64,000 nucleotides of DNA from assembly GCF_900155985.1 (NCBI RefSeq), contig NZ_FTMA01000006.1, forward strand, positions 1 through 64,000, in the 5' to 3' direction. Made by a program: the position numbers and the translations under genes. The notes below the pieces were generated by a model, which was not told the DNA's origin, ran no database searches, and was given only the letters and a program-made list of their open reading frames with translations. Position 1 is the first letter of the stretch; each line of letters opens with the position of its first letter. Positions 35,787-45,051 of this stretch are shown piece after piece. Source of the DNA: Maribacter ulvicola (GTDB lineage: Bacteria; Bacteroidota; Bacteroidia; Flavobacteriales; Flavobacteriaceae).

Positions 35787-36134
35787 TTACTTTGTGCCTT
35801 TATCTTTTAAGTTTAAGTTCTCTGCGAAGTAATCACAAAAATCTTTCATGGTAGCGGTCATTTTCTCGTCTTGTGTTGCCTTTAAGAAGGTATCTGACAA
35901 AGAAACCAATGTTTGGTGAAAGAATGTTTTCATCTCATCAACTGGCATATCTTTAGTCCATAAGTCTATTTTTAACGACTCTTGGTTTTTACTGTCCCAA
36001 ACGGATAATAGCATTGCCTTTGCGGCTTCATTTTCTATACCACCGTCTTCTGCAGACCAATTTAATGTTTCCGGAATTCTATTTTCGTCTAATCCTACGC
36101 GCAATTTTATTTCTGAAGTATGTAAATCTGCCAT
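35787..36134 (-). CDS. gldC: Gliding motility protein GldC
   Basis: The 115-aa protein matches GldC along its length (SEIKLRVGLDENRIPETLNWSAEDGG, KAMLLSVWDSKNQESLKIDLWT). In Flavobacterium johnsoniae GldC is a small cytoplasmic or membrane-associated protein that increases gliding and supports GldB. It abuts gldB with no gap, the same order as in F. johnsoniae. Confidence 0.95.
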   Translation of the reverse strand: MADLHTSEIKLRVGLDENRIPETLNWSAEDGGIENEAAKAMLLSVWDSKNQESLKIDLWTKDMPVDEMKTFFHQTLVSLSDTFLKATQDEKMTATMKDFCDYFAENLNLKDKGTK

Positions 36135-37133
36135 CTAATTTCTAGGTTTGTAATTTGATTTCTTAAATATTTCATCCGCAGGCATTGGCATTAATTGCAT
36201 CATGCTTACTTTATTATTTTCCATAAAGGCACGTACAATTTGCCATCCTATGTAACGGCCTAACCTCCCCGGCGATTCATTATCCAGCTCCAACCCAAAT
36301 TTTGAAAAAGGGGCAGGTTCCAAAAATCGCTGATTTAATTTATTGTCGGTACTATACAAGTATTCGTTCTCTATGAAGTTTCTCCAAATAGGCTCTTCGT
36401 TGGCAATCGCCCATTCTACATCTTCTTGGGAGTACCCTATTTTTCTGCGATCTTCTGCATTTGGCATCAATTTATCCTTAAGATATAATTCTTTACCAAA
36501 ATAAATCATCCGCGCCAGATAAGTTCGATCTCTTGGCCTAGGTACAACTTGCTTTGCAAAAGAACTTGCTACATCGCTTATCATAAAATTACGATCTAAT
36601 GACTGCGCAATGTACCGTTGGAATCCGCCATAATACTTATGCTCAGAACCCAGATAATTATCAAGACTGATGAACAAAAGACTATCGGTCAAAATAATTC
36701 TGTTATTGTAGTCCACATCATTGGTCACCGTTATGACCTTTGGCACTTTATAATCAGGGAAATAATACTTAATATGCTTAAACAACTGCACCAAACCTTC
36801 TTCCTCATCTTTAAAACTATGGAAAGCATTGCCTACCTCTTGAAACAACTCTATTTGAAGGGAGTCTTTCATTTTAGCGATCCAAACACTATCCGGCGCT
36901 GGAAATAAGTATGGATACATTTTACGCAAACCAGGCAGACCTTTCTCTCCAGAAGCCGCAAACTCACGATCAAAGCGTGAAATTTTTAGATCCATGGGTA
37001 TGGCTGCAATCTCTTTGGCCTCCTTATCACTATCATTACAGCTAAAAAGAATAAAAAAAACTGATAATAGCACAAAAATAGGTTTGACCTTGGCAAGTAT
37101 CTTACAATACATTTTATTATTTACAGTGTTCAA
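36135..37133 (-). CDS. gldB: Gliding motility lipoprotein GldB
   Basis: The 332-aa lipoprotein (signal peptide ending FFILFSC, then NDSDKE) carries the GldB domain, including FDREFAASGEKGLPGLRKMYP and YLGSEHKYYGGFQRYIAQSLD. GldB is required for gliding and for stability of the type IX secretion machinery components in flavobacteria. A downstream ATG at 37112 would give a tighter signal peptide. It is divergent from nadE with a 49-bp shared promoter region. Confidence 0.95.
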   Translation of the reverse strand: MNTVNNKMYCKILAKVKPIFVLLSVFFILFSCNDSDKEAKEIAAIPMDLKISRFDREFAASGEKGLPGLRKMYPYLFPAPDSVWIAKMKDSLQIELFQEVGNAFHSFKDEEEGLVQLFKHIKYYFPDYKVPKVITVTNDVDYNNRIILTDSLLFISLDNYLGSEHKYYGGFQRYIAQSLDRNFMISDVASSFAKQVVPRPRDRTYLARMIYFGKELYLKDKLMPNAEDRRKIGYSQEDVEWAIANEEPIWRNFIENEYLYSTDNKLNQRFLEPAPFSKFGLELDNESPGRLGRYIGWQIVRAFMENNKVSMMQLMPMPADEIFKKSNYKPRN

Positions 37134-37182
37134 CTTATTTTTAAGGCAAAGTTAATTGATTTTACTAAATAATTAGAGCGGT

Positions 37183-37983
37183 ATGCAAACGGAAAAGGTA
37201 ATCGAGTACATTGTTAAATGGTTAATAGATTATGCTACAACTGCAAAACAGAAAGGTTTTGTTATAGGTATATCTGGTGGAATCGACTCTGCCGTAACCT
37301 CAACCCTTTGTGCCAAAACCGGTTTAGAGCTACTTTGTTTAGAAATGCCCATTCACCAAGCAGAGAACCAAAGTGATCGTGCCTCTAGGCATATAGATTG
37401 GTTAATAGCCAATTTTCCGAATGTAAAAAGACAACCGGTAAATCTAACCCCGGTATTCGATAGTCTTGTGGCTGCATTACCAACTGTGGATAATGAGGAA
37501 GACAGGTTTATGTCTTTAGCAAATACCAGAGCACGTTTACGCATGACCAGCTTGTACTATTTTGCTGCACTTGAACGTTATCTGGTAGCAGGCACAGGGA
37601 ATAAAGTTGAAGATTTCGGTGTTGGATTTTATACTAAATACGGGGATGGTGGAGTAGACTTGAGCCCAATTGCCGATCTAATGAAAACCGAGGTATATGA
37701 CATTGCAAAGGTTTTAGACATAAACCAAGAGATCATTGGTGCCGCACCAACTGATGGATTATGGGGAGATGACAGAACCGATGAAGACCAAATAGGTGCC
37801 TCTTACCCTGAGCTAGAATGGGCAATGACCATGAAAGACGAAGGTAAAATAGCTGATGATTTTGAAGGAAGACAAAAAGAGGTTTATGCAATCTTTACAC
37901 GGTTGAATACAATGAACCAACATAAGATGATACCTATACCTGTTTGTGAGATTCCAGAACGATTAAAACAACAACTCAACTAA
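37183..37983 (+). CDS. nadE: NH3-dependent NAD synthetase
   Basis: NadE makes NAD from nicotinate adenine dinucleotide, ATP and ammonia. The P-loop SGGIDSAVTS (about residues 31-40), the VAGTGNKVEDFGVGFYTKYGDGGVD motif in the centre and the C-terminal domain without a glutaminase identify the short, ammonia-dependent form (266 aa). It is divergent from gldB, a conserved flavobacterial arrangement. Confidence 0.95.
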   Translation: MQTEKVIEYIVKWLIDYATTAKQKGFVIGISGGIDSAVTSTLCAKTGLELLCLEMPIHQAENQSDRASRHIDWLIANFPNVKRQPVNLTPVFDSLVAALPTVDNEEDRFMSLANTRARLRMTSLYYFAALERYLVAGTGNKVEDFGVGFYTKYGDGGVDLSPIADLMKTEVYDIAKVLDINQEIIGAAPTDGLWGDDRTDEDQIGASYPELEWAMTMKDEGKIADDFEGRQKEVYAIFTRLNTMNQHKMIPIPVCEIPERLKQQLN

Positions 37984-38136
37984 TAATCAAGGTATTAAAT
38001 CGAAAATAAACCCCTAAATTATACGTTAATAACAAAATAATGCAACTTTGACTTCTAATTTAGAATTTTAAGCCTTACATTGCATGTAGTCTTTTTAGAC
38101 AACATAGGTTTCAAAATCTATATAAAAAAACAATTA

Positions 38137-38766
38137 ATGATCAAAGTTTTAATAGCGGACAACCACCCTATCATAAGAATGGGAGTTAGGAAGGTTCTAG
38201 AATCCGCTGAGGGATTTGAATTGATCGATGAGGTAGCTACTACCGAAGAACTTTTTAAAAAACTCAAAGACACAACCCCCGATGTGGTCATGCTAGAAAT
38301 GGATATTCCGGAAATTAATGGAATAGCGGCATTACGCAAAATTAAAAAAGATTACGCAGACGTAAAAGTTCTTATGTACAGCGGCCAGTCTGAAGATGTT
38401 TATGCCCTTAGCGCCATAAGAGCCGGTGCTTTTGGCTATTTATCCAAATCATCTGGTACAGAATACATTACCGCTGCAGTAACCAAGGTAAGTGAGGGTA
38501 GTATGTTCATTACCAACGAACTTGCACAACGTCTTGCTTTTGATGAAGGAACTAAGAAACCAAGAAGATTCTTTAGAAAATTATCCACAAGAGAAATAGA
38601 AGTATTAAAACTTTTAGCTAGTGGTAAACGCAACAAAGAAGTTGCTTTAGGATTAAACCTAAACGAAAAAACAGTTAGTACCTATAAAGCTCGTTTAATG
38701 AAAAAATTAAATGTAGACAACATGGTAGATTTATTGCAGCAGGCAAAAGCCTTGGAATTGTACTAA
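38137..38766 (+). CDS. LuxR-type response regulator with Glu at the phosphorylation site
   Basis: The receiver domain begins VLIADNHPIIRMG and contains VVMLEMDIPEINGI. The residue aligning with the phospho-acceptor Asp is Glu54, while the Thr/Ser (YSG) and Lys (LSK) switch residues remain. The C-terminal HTH (LSTREIEVLKLLASGKRNKEVALGLNLNEKTVSTYKARL) is intact. This suggests a phosphorylation-independent, perhaps constitutively active regulator. No histidine kinase gene is adjacent. Start set at the ATG at 38137 because 19 upstream codons are not receiver-like. Confidence 0.88.
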   Translation: MIKVLIADNHPIIRMGVRKVLESAEGFELIDEVATTEELFKKLKDTTPDVVMLEMDIPEINGIAALRKIKKDYADVKVLMYSGQSEDVYALSAIRAGAFGYLSKSSGTEYITAAVTKVSEGSMFITNELAQRLAFDEGTKKPRRFFRKLSTREIEVLKLLASGKRNKEVALGLNLNEKTVSTYKARLMKKLNVDNMVDLLQQAKALELY

Positions 38767-38787
38767 TTCTTACTATTGAATGACATA

Positions 38788-38816
38788 AAAAAGACCTGCA
38801 TTTAGCAGGTCTTTTT
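38788..38816 (+). terminator. Bidirectional terminator between the regulator and dnaG
   Basis: AAAAAGACCTGC-ATTTA-GCAGGTCTTTTT, a perfect 12-bp stem with A/T tails on both sides. It lies between two convergent genes and can serve both. Confidence 0.85.
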
Positions 38817-38835
38817 ATTTGCAATAAGGTGTAGA

Positions 38836-40821
38836 TCAAGATAGCACCCTATTTAATTTCTTATTCAATAACTTATTCAACTGAATGTAGTTCATAATTT
38901 CTTCTAACACCTCTCTATTATCTTTCGTTGAATCTTCAGTAGCATGTTGCAAAGTGCTCATTCTCTTTTTAATCAAAAAGCAACGGAGCGTTAGTATCGT
39001 TTCACTTACCAACTGTGCCACTCCTATTTCCTTACTCTTTGGAAAAATTTCTTTACGCTCCCAGTCATGCAGCGTATAACGCTCCTCTTCCATCAAAATA
39101 GAAGAAATTTGATTGGCCATTTCTTGATCGAGCCCATTAACGAAAGAAGTTATAGAAAAATCTTCTTTTTCATTTAAGGCTTCAATTAACCTAGTATACA
39201 TTTTACGAAATTCTTCATTGGCCAATTCTATTTCATCTTCTTGCAGATCCAAATAAATTTTTTCGTATACCTTAATTTCTGATATTTCTGGTTCCAGCAC
39301 TAAATCACCGGCACTATTTTCTTTCAAGACCAGATCTTCAAATTCTTCTTTATAATTACCGTACAACATAAGCGATTCTATAATTTTTCGCTCTAATAGA
39401 TACTGCACATCAACTTTTTCTTCTTTTTCCTCAGGCGTATTGCGAACAACATCAAAAGCCTTTTGCTCCTCTTTTTGTTGTGCTTGTACATTTTTATCTT
39501 CTTTTTTCCCTATCTGCGCAAGTGTATTGAACAAAACAGCCTCAGATATATTCATGATTTGGGCACACTCTTGTATATACACCTCTTTCTGAATGCGATC
39601 GGGAATCTTAGAAATACTATTTACAATATCCCTAACGGTATCTGCCCTTTTAATTGGGTCGTTATTTGCCTCTTTAACAAGAAGCGATGCTTTAAACTGA
39701 ATAAAGTCTTTAGAATTGTCATTCAGATACATCATGACATCTTCTAGCTCATTATTCTTGGCAAAACTATCTGGATCCTCCCCTTCTGGAAATGTACATA
39801 CGCGTACGTTCATACCTTGCTCCAATATTAAATCTATACCCCGTAGCGATGCACGCAAACCAGCCGCATCACCATCAAACAATACGGTAATGTTTTTGGT
39901 CAACCTGTTAATCAGCCTAATCTGTTCTGGCGTCAATGCCGTACCACTAGAAGATACCACGTTATCTATGCCACGCTGCGCAAATTGAATTACATCGGTA
40001 TATCCTTCTACCAAATAGCAATTATCTTCTTTAGCAATAGATTGTTTGGCATGATAAATACCGTACAACACTTTACTCTTATGGTAGATATCACTTTCGG
40101 GAGAATTCAGGTATTTGGCCGCTTTTTTATCGTTCTTTAATATACGGCCTCCAAAACCTAGCACACGACCACTTAAAGAATGAATAGGAAACATCACCCG
40201 ACCTTTAAAACGGTCAAATTTTCTAGCTCCGTTCGGGTTGTTAGAATCTTCCTTGACAATGGTCAAACCTGTTTTTGCAAGGTATTCTAGCCTATACCCT
40301 TTATCTAGCGCTGCAGTTGTAAAACCGTCCCATTGATCCAAGCAATACCCTAACTCAAATTTCTTGATAGTTTCATCTGTAAAACCACGCTCCTTGAAAT
40401 AGCTTAAACCGATTGCTTTACCCAGCTCAGATTCCCACAACATTTCTTTAAAATGTGTTTGGGCGAATTCAGAGACCAGATACATGCTTTCGCGTTCACT
40501 GGCCTGCTCTTTTTGTTCGTTAGATTGCTCGGTCTCCTCTACTTCAATATTATATTTCTTCGCTAAATATTTTATAGCCTCAGGATAGGTAAAATGCTCG
40601 TGCTCCATTAAAAAAGCAACGACATTACCTCCTTTTCCACTACTGAAATCTTTCCAAATCTGCTTTACGGGAGATACCATAAAACTGGGGGAACGTTCAT
40701 CTGTAAACGGACTAAGGCCTTTAAAGTTAGTACCTGATTTCTTTAACTGCACAAAATCACCAATCACCTCTTCTAAACGAGCGGTTTCATACACTTTATC
40801 TATGGTAATCTTTGAAATCAT
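38836..40821 (-). CDS. dnaG: DNA primase DnaG (zinc ligands absent)
   Basis: DnaG makes RNA primers for replication. The TOPRIM domain (YLVEGYTDVIQFAQRG, VLFDGDAAGLRASLRG) and the RNA polymerase core (GRVMFPIHSLSGRVLGFGGR) are intact, and a helical DnaB-binding tail completes 661 aa. The N-terminal CHC2 zinc ribbon keeps its fold sequence, but all four ligands are replaced. Ser37 and Thr40 replace Cys and His in SPFTDE, and Asp58 and Ser61 replace the two Cys in WKDFSSGKGG. This appears to be a flavobacterial trait rather than damage. Confidence 0.96.
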   Translation of the reverse strand: MISKITIDKVYETARLEEVIGDFVQLKKSGTNFKGLSPFTDERSPSFMVSPVKQIWKDFSSGKGGNVVAFLMEHEHFTYPEAIKYLAKKYNIEVEETEQSNEQKEQASERESMYLVSEFAQTHFKEMLWESELGKAIGLSYFKERGFTDETIKKFELGYCLDQWDGFTTAALDKGYRLEYLAKTGLTIVKEDSNNPNGARKFDRFKGRVMFPIHSLSGRVLGFGGRILKNDKKAAKYLNSPESDIYHKSKVLYGIYHAKQSIAKEDNCYLVEGYTDVIQFAQRGIDNVVSSSGTALTPEQIRLINRLTKNITVLFDGDAAGLRASLRGIDLILEQGMNVRVCTFPEGEDPDSFAKNNELEDVMMYLNDNSKDFIQFKASLLVKEANNDPIKRADTVRDIVNSISKIPDRIQKEVYIQECAQIMNISEAVLFNTLAQIGKKEDKNVQAQQKEEQKAFDVVRNTPEEKEEKVDVQYLLERKIIESLMLYGNYKEEFEDLVLKENSAGDLVLEPEISEIKVYEKIYLDLQEDEIELANEEFRKMYTRLIEALNEKEDFSITSFVNGLDQEMANQISSILMEEERYTLHDWERKEIFPKSKEIGVAQLVSETILTLRCFLIKKRMSTLQHATEDSTKDNREVLEEIMNYIQLNKLLNKKLNRVLS

Positions 40822-40823
40822 AT

Positions 40824-40860
40824 TCCTCCCTTAGGCCCTCCAAAGGAGGGAAACTTTGTT
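40824..40860 (-). repeat. REP-like palindromic repeat just upstream of dnaG
   Basis: On the minus strand AAAGTTTCCCTCCTTTGGAG leads into GGGAGGAATATG, so the repeat ends three bases before the dnaG start codon. It is nearly the same unit as the one inside murD. Confidence 0.65.
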
Positions 40861-41195
40861 TTTTAAATAATTTATAAAAGTATTAAAATTTAAACGGTTG
40901 ACATATGCAATCAAAAATGAATGTGCTTTTTTAAATTATAAAAAAAGTTATCTATTTTATTACATTAGCGTATATAATCGTTTTACAGTTAGACAGAAAA
41001 TAATTAGCACGTTTATTCCAATGCTTTATTCAACAATAATATCATTGGAAAAATAAGGTGAATCGAAAACCTTTAGAACAAGAAAAGTTCTCAATACTAA
41101 TTTTGTTCCTAAAAAGGTCTCAAAATTCACTCGAAGTGACATTCATTTATTAAAACCATATTAAGTAGTTCTCCGAAAAATACTAATAATATCTT
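40861..41195. other. Intergenic region dnaG / zinc-ribbon gene
   Basis: A divergent spacer with AT-rich sequence that must contain both promoters, plus a degenerate copy of the nested palindromic repeat (R4, 41058-41141). No gene is visible. Confidence 0.6.
41058..41141. repeat. Nested palindromic dispersed repeat, copy R4 (degenerate)
   Basis: AATCGAAAACC, GTTCTCAATACTAATTTT and the right end CACTCGAAGTGACA are recognisable with several substitutions. The left terminus is missing. Confidence 0.6.
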
Positions 41196-41447
41196 ATGAT
41201 TCTATTCTTTGGCACAAGACCTGGAAAGCCCGAAACTAAAAAACTTTTTAATAGCACATGTCCGTATTGCCAACAACGCGGGACTTTAATCGCTGTTACC
41301 CAAAAGAACTATTTTCATATTTTCTGGATCAAGCTATTTAATATATCTAGCACAACTATGGTAGAATGCAGCCATTGTAAACGAGGTTATTTTGAAAATG
41401 AATTTACCGAAGAGATGAATCGCGAATTATCTAATACAAATAATTAG
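41196..41447 (+). CDS. Zinc-ribbon domain protein
   Basis: The 83-aa product has two CxxC knuckles, CPYCQQRG (about 22-25) and CSHCKRGY (about 58-61), separated by an aromatic loop YFHIFWIKLFNISS. This matches a family of small flavobacterial zinc-ribbon proteins beginning FFGTRPGKxxTK. The function is unknown. The stop codon lies in the left arm of an inverted repeat. Confidence 0.8.
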   Translation: MILFFGTRPGKPETKKLFNSTCPYCQQRGTLIAVTQKNYFHIFWIKLFNISSTTMVECSHCKRGYFENEFTEEMNRELSNTNN

Positions 41448-41487
41448 CTGTAGTAACCGGTTTTTACACACGGCACCACAGCTAATT
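41442..41487. terminator. Inverted repeat between convergent genes
   Basis: AATTAGCTGT (41442-41451) pairs with ACAGCTAATT (41478-41487) around a 26-nt loop. It includes the stop codon of the zinc-ribbon gene and may help terminate both convergent transcripts, although no strong T run follows. Confidence 0.4.
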
Positions 41488-41506
41488 TGATTGATGAATT
41501 TCTTAT

Positions 41507-42589
41507 TTAAAGGTCGAAACGAAGACCTAATGAAATGTTTCTTTGCTCTACAGCGGCATCTTTAAATATAGGATTCAAATCATATTTTACATACAACAGA
41601 AAACCATCAACACCTGCATAAGCACTTAAGCCATAAATTAAATCATTGGTATTATAACTACGCTTCAGCTTGTCTTTTACATTATCACCGTCAAGGTTGT
41701 ATTTTAATTTTTGACGTGTACCTATATTAAATCCGCCATAGCCCCCTAATCCTATTCTAAATTGATCCTTTAAAGAGTACCTCATCTTTTTTTCGCTTGT
41801 ACTCTGTTTTGATGGTCCAAACTCGAAATGCATAGGAAAAACCAGGTTATCCATTCTAAATTTCGATTTATCTAACTCATAATCGAACTCTTGAAGTTCG
41901 GACTGTCCATTATCTAAAGAAACCAAATACTGATTATCCTTCGGTTTTAATCCGTTAAACTGAAATGAGAACCCGTAATTAAATCTTAAAAAATTAGTAT
42001 TTTTAAATACTCGGGTACGCCACTGCCATCCTATTTCAAAAAATCTGCTACCTCCTATTTTGTATGGTGAATCGTTTAAAGACTGCCCTTCAACTATAGC
42101 ATTATTAAGACCTACCGCAATTACCAAATCTGAGTAGGTTCTTCTATCGTAAATAGGCTCTTTTCTATTCGGGTTTTCATTTAATCTAAAACCCAGCAGT
42201 TTCCCTCCATCCTTATCATCATCACCAAACCCTATTTGAAAAGCAAACTTATAATTCAAGGTATCCAATTCTTTCACTTCACCATTGTTCCTTTCCAATA
42301 AAGAAATTTTATTATTGATAATGGCTATTCTATCTTCAATGTTCAGCGCGTGCTTTTCTGCTGCTTTCATTTTCAAAGCATCTGCCTCTTCTTTTGTTAT
42401 TTCATCATTATCTAACTTTTTAGAAATTGCTGCTATTTCAAATTTAAGGGCTTCTTTCTCTTGCCTGGTAATACTAAGTTTTTGCTCGTTTAGAATATCT
42501 ATTGTTTTTTGATAATCTTCTTGCGCTACTGAATTTTGCACTACAAGAAGTGTCAGTGCCAAGATTAAATACATTGTAATTGTTCTCAT
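41507..42589 (-). CDS. Outer-membrane beta-barrel protein with coiled-coil start
   Basis: After a signal peptide (ALTLLVVQNSVAQ) there is a coiled coil of about 80 residues (DILNEQKLSITRQEKEAL through IAIINNKISLLERN). A C-terminal barrel of about 230 residues follows, with alternating strands and the final aromatic-rich strand NISLGLRFDL. The architecture suggests an outer-membrane protein whose coiled coil reaches the peptidoglycan. The function is unknown. It follows the sigma/anti-sigma pair by 89 nt and may be part of that operon. Confidence 0.75.
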   Translation of the reverse strand: MRTITMYLILALTLLVVQNSVAQEDYQKTIDILNEQKLSITRQEKEALKFEIAAISKKLDNDEITKEEADALKMKAAEKHALNIEDRIAIINNKISLLERNNGEVKELDTLNYKFAFQIGFGDDDKDGGKLLGFRLNENPNRKEPIYDRRTYSDLVIAVGLNNAIVEGQSLNDSPYKIGGSRFFEIGWQWRTRVFKNTNFLRFNYGFSFQFNGLKPKDNQYLVSLDNGQSELQEFDYELDKSKFRMDNLVFPMHFEFGPSKQSTSEKKMRYSLKDQFRIGLGGYGGFNIGTRQKLKYNLDGDNVKDKLKRSYNTNDLIYGLSAYAGVDGFLLYVKYDLNPIFKDAAVEQRNISLGLRFDL

Positions 42590-42678
42590 TTCGATTTTGA
42601 TTTTTTTTGATGAATAAACTCCGCTCCCCGTCCCTATAGTATTTTATAGAGATCTAGGATTAAATGATTTGTGATTAA

Positions 42679-43428
42679 TTAATTATTGCGATCTGCCACC
42701 GCAGTTCGTACTTTAATAAAACCGGCTTTTAAAGAATTAAAAATTTGGTCTCGGAAAGATTGATCAAGTTCTTCTTCAACCTCTGTCAATAAAGCCATAG
42801 CATCAACAGTATTATCTGTATTAAATATTCGTTCTCTTAAAATTTCATCTTGTGCGCGTTTTAATAATGAGTCTACTTCGGCGTCTGTTACATCATTGTA
42901 TTGCTCTAAAACATCTACCCGAGCCACTATATCTACCACTTTAGAATTTATAATTTCGTCTGACACTATTAGCTTATTATTAGAATTATCTGTAATCACA
43001 GGTTCTAGAACCGCTACGTCAATGGCATCATTTAAAATATTATTTTCTTGTACTTCTGGCATTCTGTACTCTTCATTTGCAACAGTGCCACTTTCTGCCT
43101 TTGTATCTGTCTCTGCAACAACTTGTACTTTTTCTTCAAAAAGCTCTAGATCTTTAGTAATTACTTCTTCTAAATTCTCTTCTTTTTCAATCTCAACAAT
43201 TTCTGCCGGAATATCATTTACTGCTTGGTTTTCATTAAAATAAAAGAGAGCAACACCCAGCAACACAACCACACTTGCGGCAACACCCATCCATAAATAC
43301 ACAGGTTTCTTTTTAGGTGCATCATCATTTAATTCTGATGCTATTTTGGACCAAGCATTTTCTGACGGTTGAATCTCCCGTTCCTGAAACTTGTCTTTTA
43401 TATGTTTTTCGAATTTATCGGTTTCCAT
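42679..43428 (-). CDS. Putative anti-sigma factor (single-pass membrane protein)
   Basis: The 249-aa product has a cytoplasmic N-terminal part of about 43 residues (DKFEKHIKDKFQEREIQPSE, ENAWSKIASEL), one membrane helix (VYLWMGVAASVVVLLGVALF) and an acidic periplasmic tail. It overlaps the ECF sigma gene by 14 nt, the typical arrangement of a sigma factor and its membrane anti-sigma. No clear zinc-binding anti-sigma motif is seen, so the role is inferred from context. Confidence 0.7.
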   Translation of the reverse strand: METDKFEKHIKDKFQEREIQPSENAWSKIASELNDDAPKKKPVYLWMGVAASVVVLLGVALFYFNENQAVNDIPAEIVEIEKEENLEEVITKDLELFEEKVQVVAETDTKAESGTVANEEYRMPEVQENNILNDAIDVAVLEPVITDNSNNKLIVSDEIINSKVVDIVARVDVLEQYNDVTDAEVDSLLKRAQDEILRERIFNTDNTVDAMALLTEVEEELDQSFRDQIFNSLKAGFIKVRTAVADRNN

Positions 43429-44005
43429 ACCCTATAATATTTTGTTGTCTTAATTGATCTTGAAGCAATTTTCGGGCTTTTAATAATTGTGTTTTTGAAG
43501 TACTCTCGGTAATCGACAGCATTTCTGCAATTTCTTTATGCTTATACCCTTCTACTGTATACAATACAAATACCATTTTATACCCTTGCGGTAAAGCATC
43601 TATCAATTGTTGAATATGTTCGGTATCTAAATCGGAACTTTGTGAAGTTTCTTCGGATTGATTTTTCTCGTAAACCTCATCATCATACACCACAAACTGC
43701 TGCTTTCGTAAATAAGAGATGCTTTCCCTTATCATAATCCGCCGCAACCATCCTTCAAAACTTCCTTGGAACTTGAACGTTTCTAACTTATTGAACATTT
43801 TTAGAAAACCTTGCACCATTACATCCTCGGCAAAATGAATATCTTTTATGTATTGACGGCAGACACTCAGCATTTTTGGAGCATGTTTTTTATATAAACG
43901 CTCTTGTGCATCTCGGTTACCCGATGTTGCTTTTTTAATGAGCTGCTTCTCGTTTTTATAAAAAGGTATAATTTTCAAAATATTGGTTTGGTCTTCTATT
44001 AGCAT
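43415..44005 (-). CDS. ECF-type RNA polymerase sigma factor
   Basis: The 196-aa protein has region 2 (AEDVMVQGFLKMFNKLETFK, GSFEGWLRRIMIRESISYLRK) and region 4 (LPQGYKMVFVLYTVEGYKHKEIAEMLSI, TSKTQLLKARKLL) of the ECF family. It probably controls its own operon together with the membrane protein encoded downstream. The signal cannot be told. Confidence 0.94.
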   Translation of the reverse strand: MLIEDQTNILKIIPFYKNEKQLIKKATSGNRDAQERLYKKHAPKMLSVCRQYIKDIHFAEDVMVQGFLKMFNKLETFKFQGSFEGWLRRIMIRESISYLRKQQFVVYDDEVYEKNQSEETSQSSDLDTEHIQQLIDALPQGYKMVFVLYTVEGYKHKEIAEMLSITESTSKTQLLKARKLLQDQLRQQNIIGYGNR

Positions 44006-44115
44006 AGACGCAGAAGAAGAACATATAGTTGCCTGATGATAAATAAAATTTAAAATTAATTTTCAAATAACTGTTAATCAGTTATTTAAATGTGTATATT
44101 TTTTTGAAGTATTAT

Positions 44116-45051
44116 TTACTTTTTACGATCCACCACGTAATTCACCATCAACTCTAAAGCACTTTTGTAATCAGACTCTGGATATGTACTCAATAATTCT
44201 AACGCCTGATCTCTATACTGTAACATTTTAGTTACCGCGTAATCCAAGCCGCCTTTATCTTTTACAAAGGCAATAACTTCTTTAACGCGCTTTTTATCTT
44301 TATTGTGGTTTTTGATCGAATTGATTGCCCAACTTTTCTCTTTCTTGGTACAGTGATTTAGCGCATAAATTAATGGCAATGTCATTTTTTGCTCTTTGAT
44401 ATCTATACCTGTTGGCTTTCCTATTTGCTGAGCGCCATAATCAAAAAGATCGTCTTTGATCTGAAATGCCATACCACAGAGTTCACCAAATTTCCTAAAA
44501 GTTTCTACATCCGCACTTTCTGGCTTTACCGAACAAGCACCCAAAGAACAACAGGCCGCTATTAGCGTTGCCGTCTTTTGCCTAATGATGTCATAATACA
44601 CATCTTCGGTAATATCTAAGCGTCTTGCTTTTTCTATCTGTAACAATTCACCCTCACTCATTTCACGCACGGCAACAGAGATAATTTTAAGCAAATCGAA
44701 ATCTTCATTATCTATAGATAGTAACAGACCTTTAGACAGCAAATAATCACCTACAAGAACGGCAATCTTATTTTTCCAAAGGGCATTTATTGAGAAAAAT
44801 CCACGACGTTTATTGCTTTCATCGACCACATCATCATGCACCAATGTTGCGGTATGTATTAATTCTATAACCGATGCACCACGATAGGTACGCTCGTTCA
44901 CCTTACCGTTATTCAGCATTTTTGCCGTTAGAAATACGAACATAGGGCGCATTTGCTTTCCCTTTCGATTTACAATGTAATGGGTGATTCTATTGAGTAG
45001 CGCAACCTTAGAGGTCATTGAATCTCTAAACTTCGATTCAAACAACTCCAT
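44116..45051 (-). CDS. Trans-polyprenyl diphosphate synthase
   Basis: This is a long-chain isoprenyl synthase (probably octaprenyl or heptaprenyl, for menaquinone). The first DDxxD motif reads HDDVVDES and the second KDDLFDYG; RKGKQMRPMFVFLTAKML and KTATLIAACC are also conserved. The annotated ATG at 45051 lies inside the conserved region. Upstream, 14 in-frame codons (KIVAQIKEPVYQE) look like the family's normal N-terminus, and the expected initiator position is CTG (45093). The protein may therefore start at a CTG or use the later ATG. Confidence 0.93.
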   Translation of the reverse strand: MELFESKFRDSMTSKVALLNRITHYIVNRKGKQMRPMFVFLTAKMLNNGKVNERTYRGASVIELIHTATLVHDDVVDESNKRRGFFSINALWKNKIAVLVGDYLLSKGLLLSIDNEDFDLLKIISVAVREMSEGELLQIEKARRLDITEDVYYDIIRQKTATLIAACCSLGACSVKPESADVETFRKFGELCGMAFQIKDDLFDYGAQQIGKPTGIDIKEQKMTLPLIYALNHCTKKEKSWAINSIKNHNKDKKRVKEVIAFVKDKGGLDYAVTKMLQYRDQALELLSTYPESDYKSALELMVNYVVDRKK

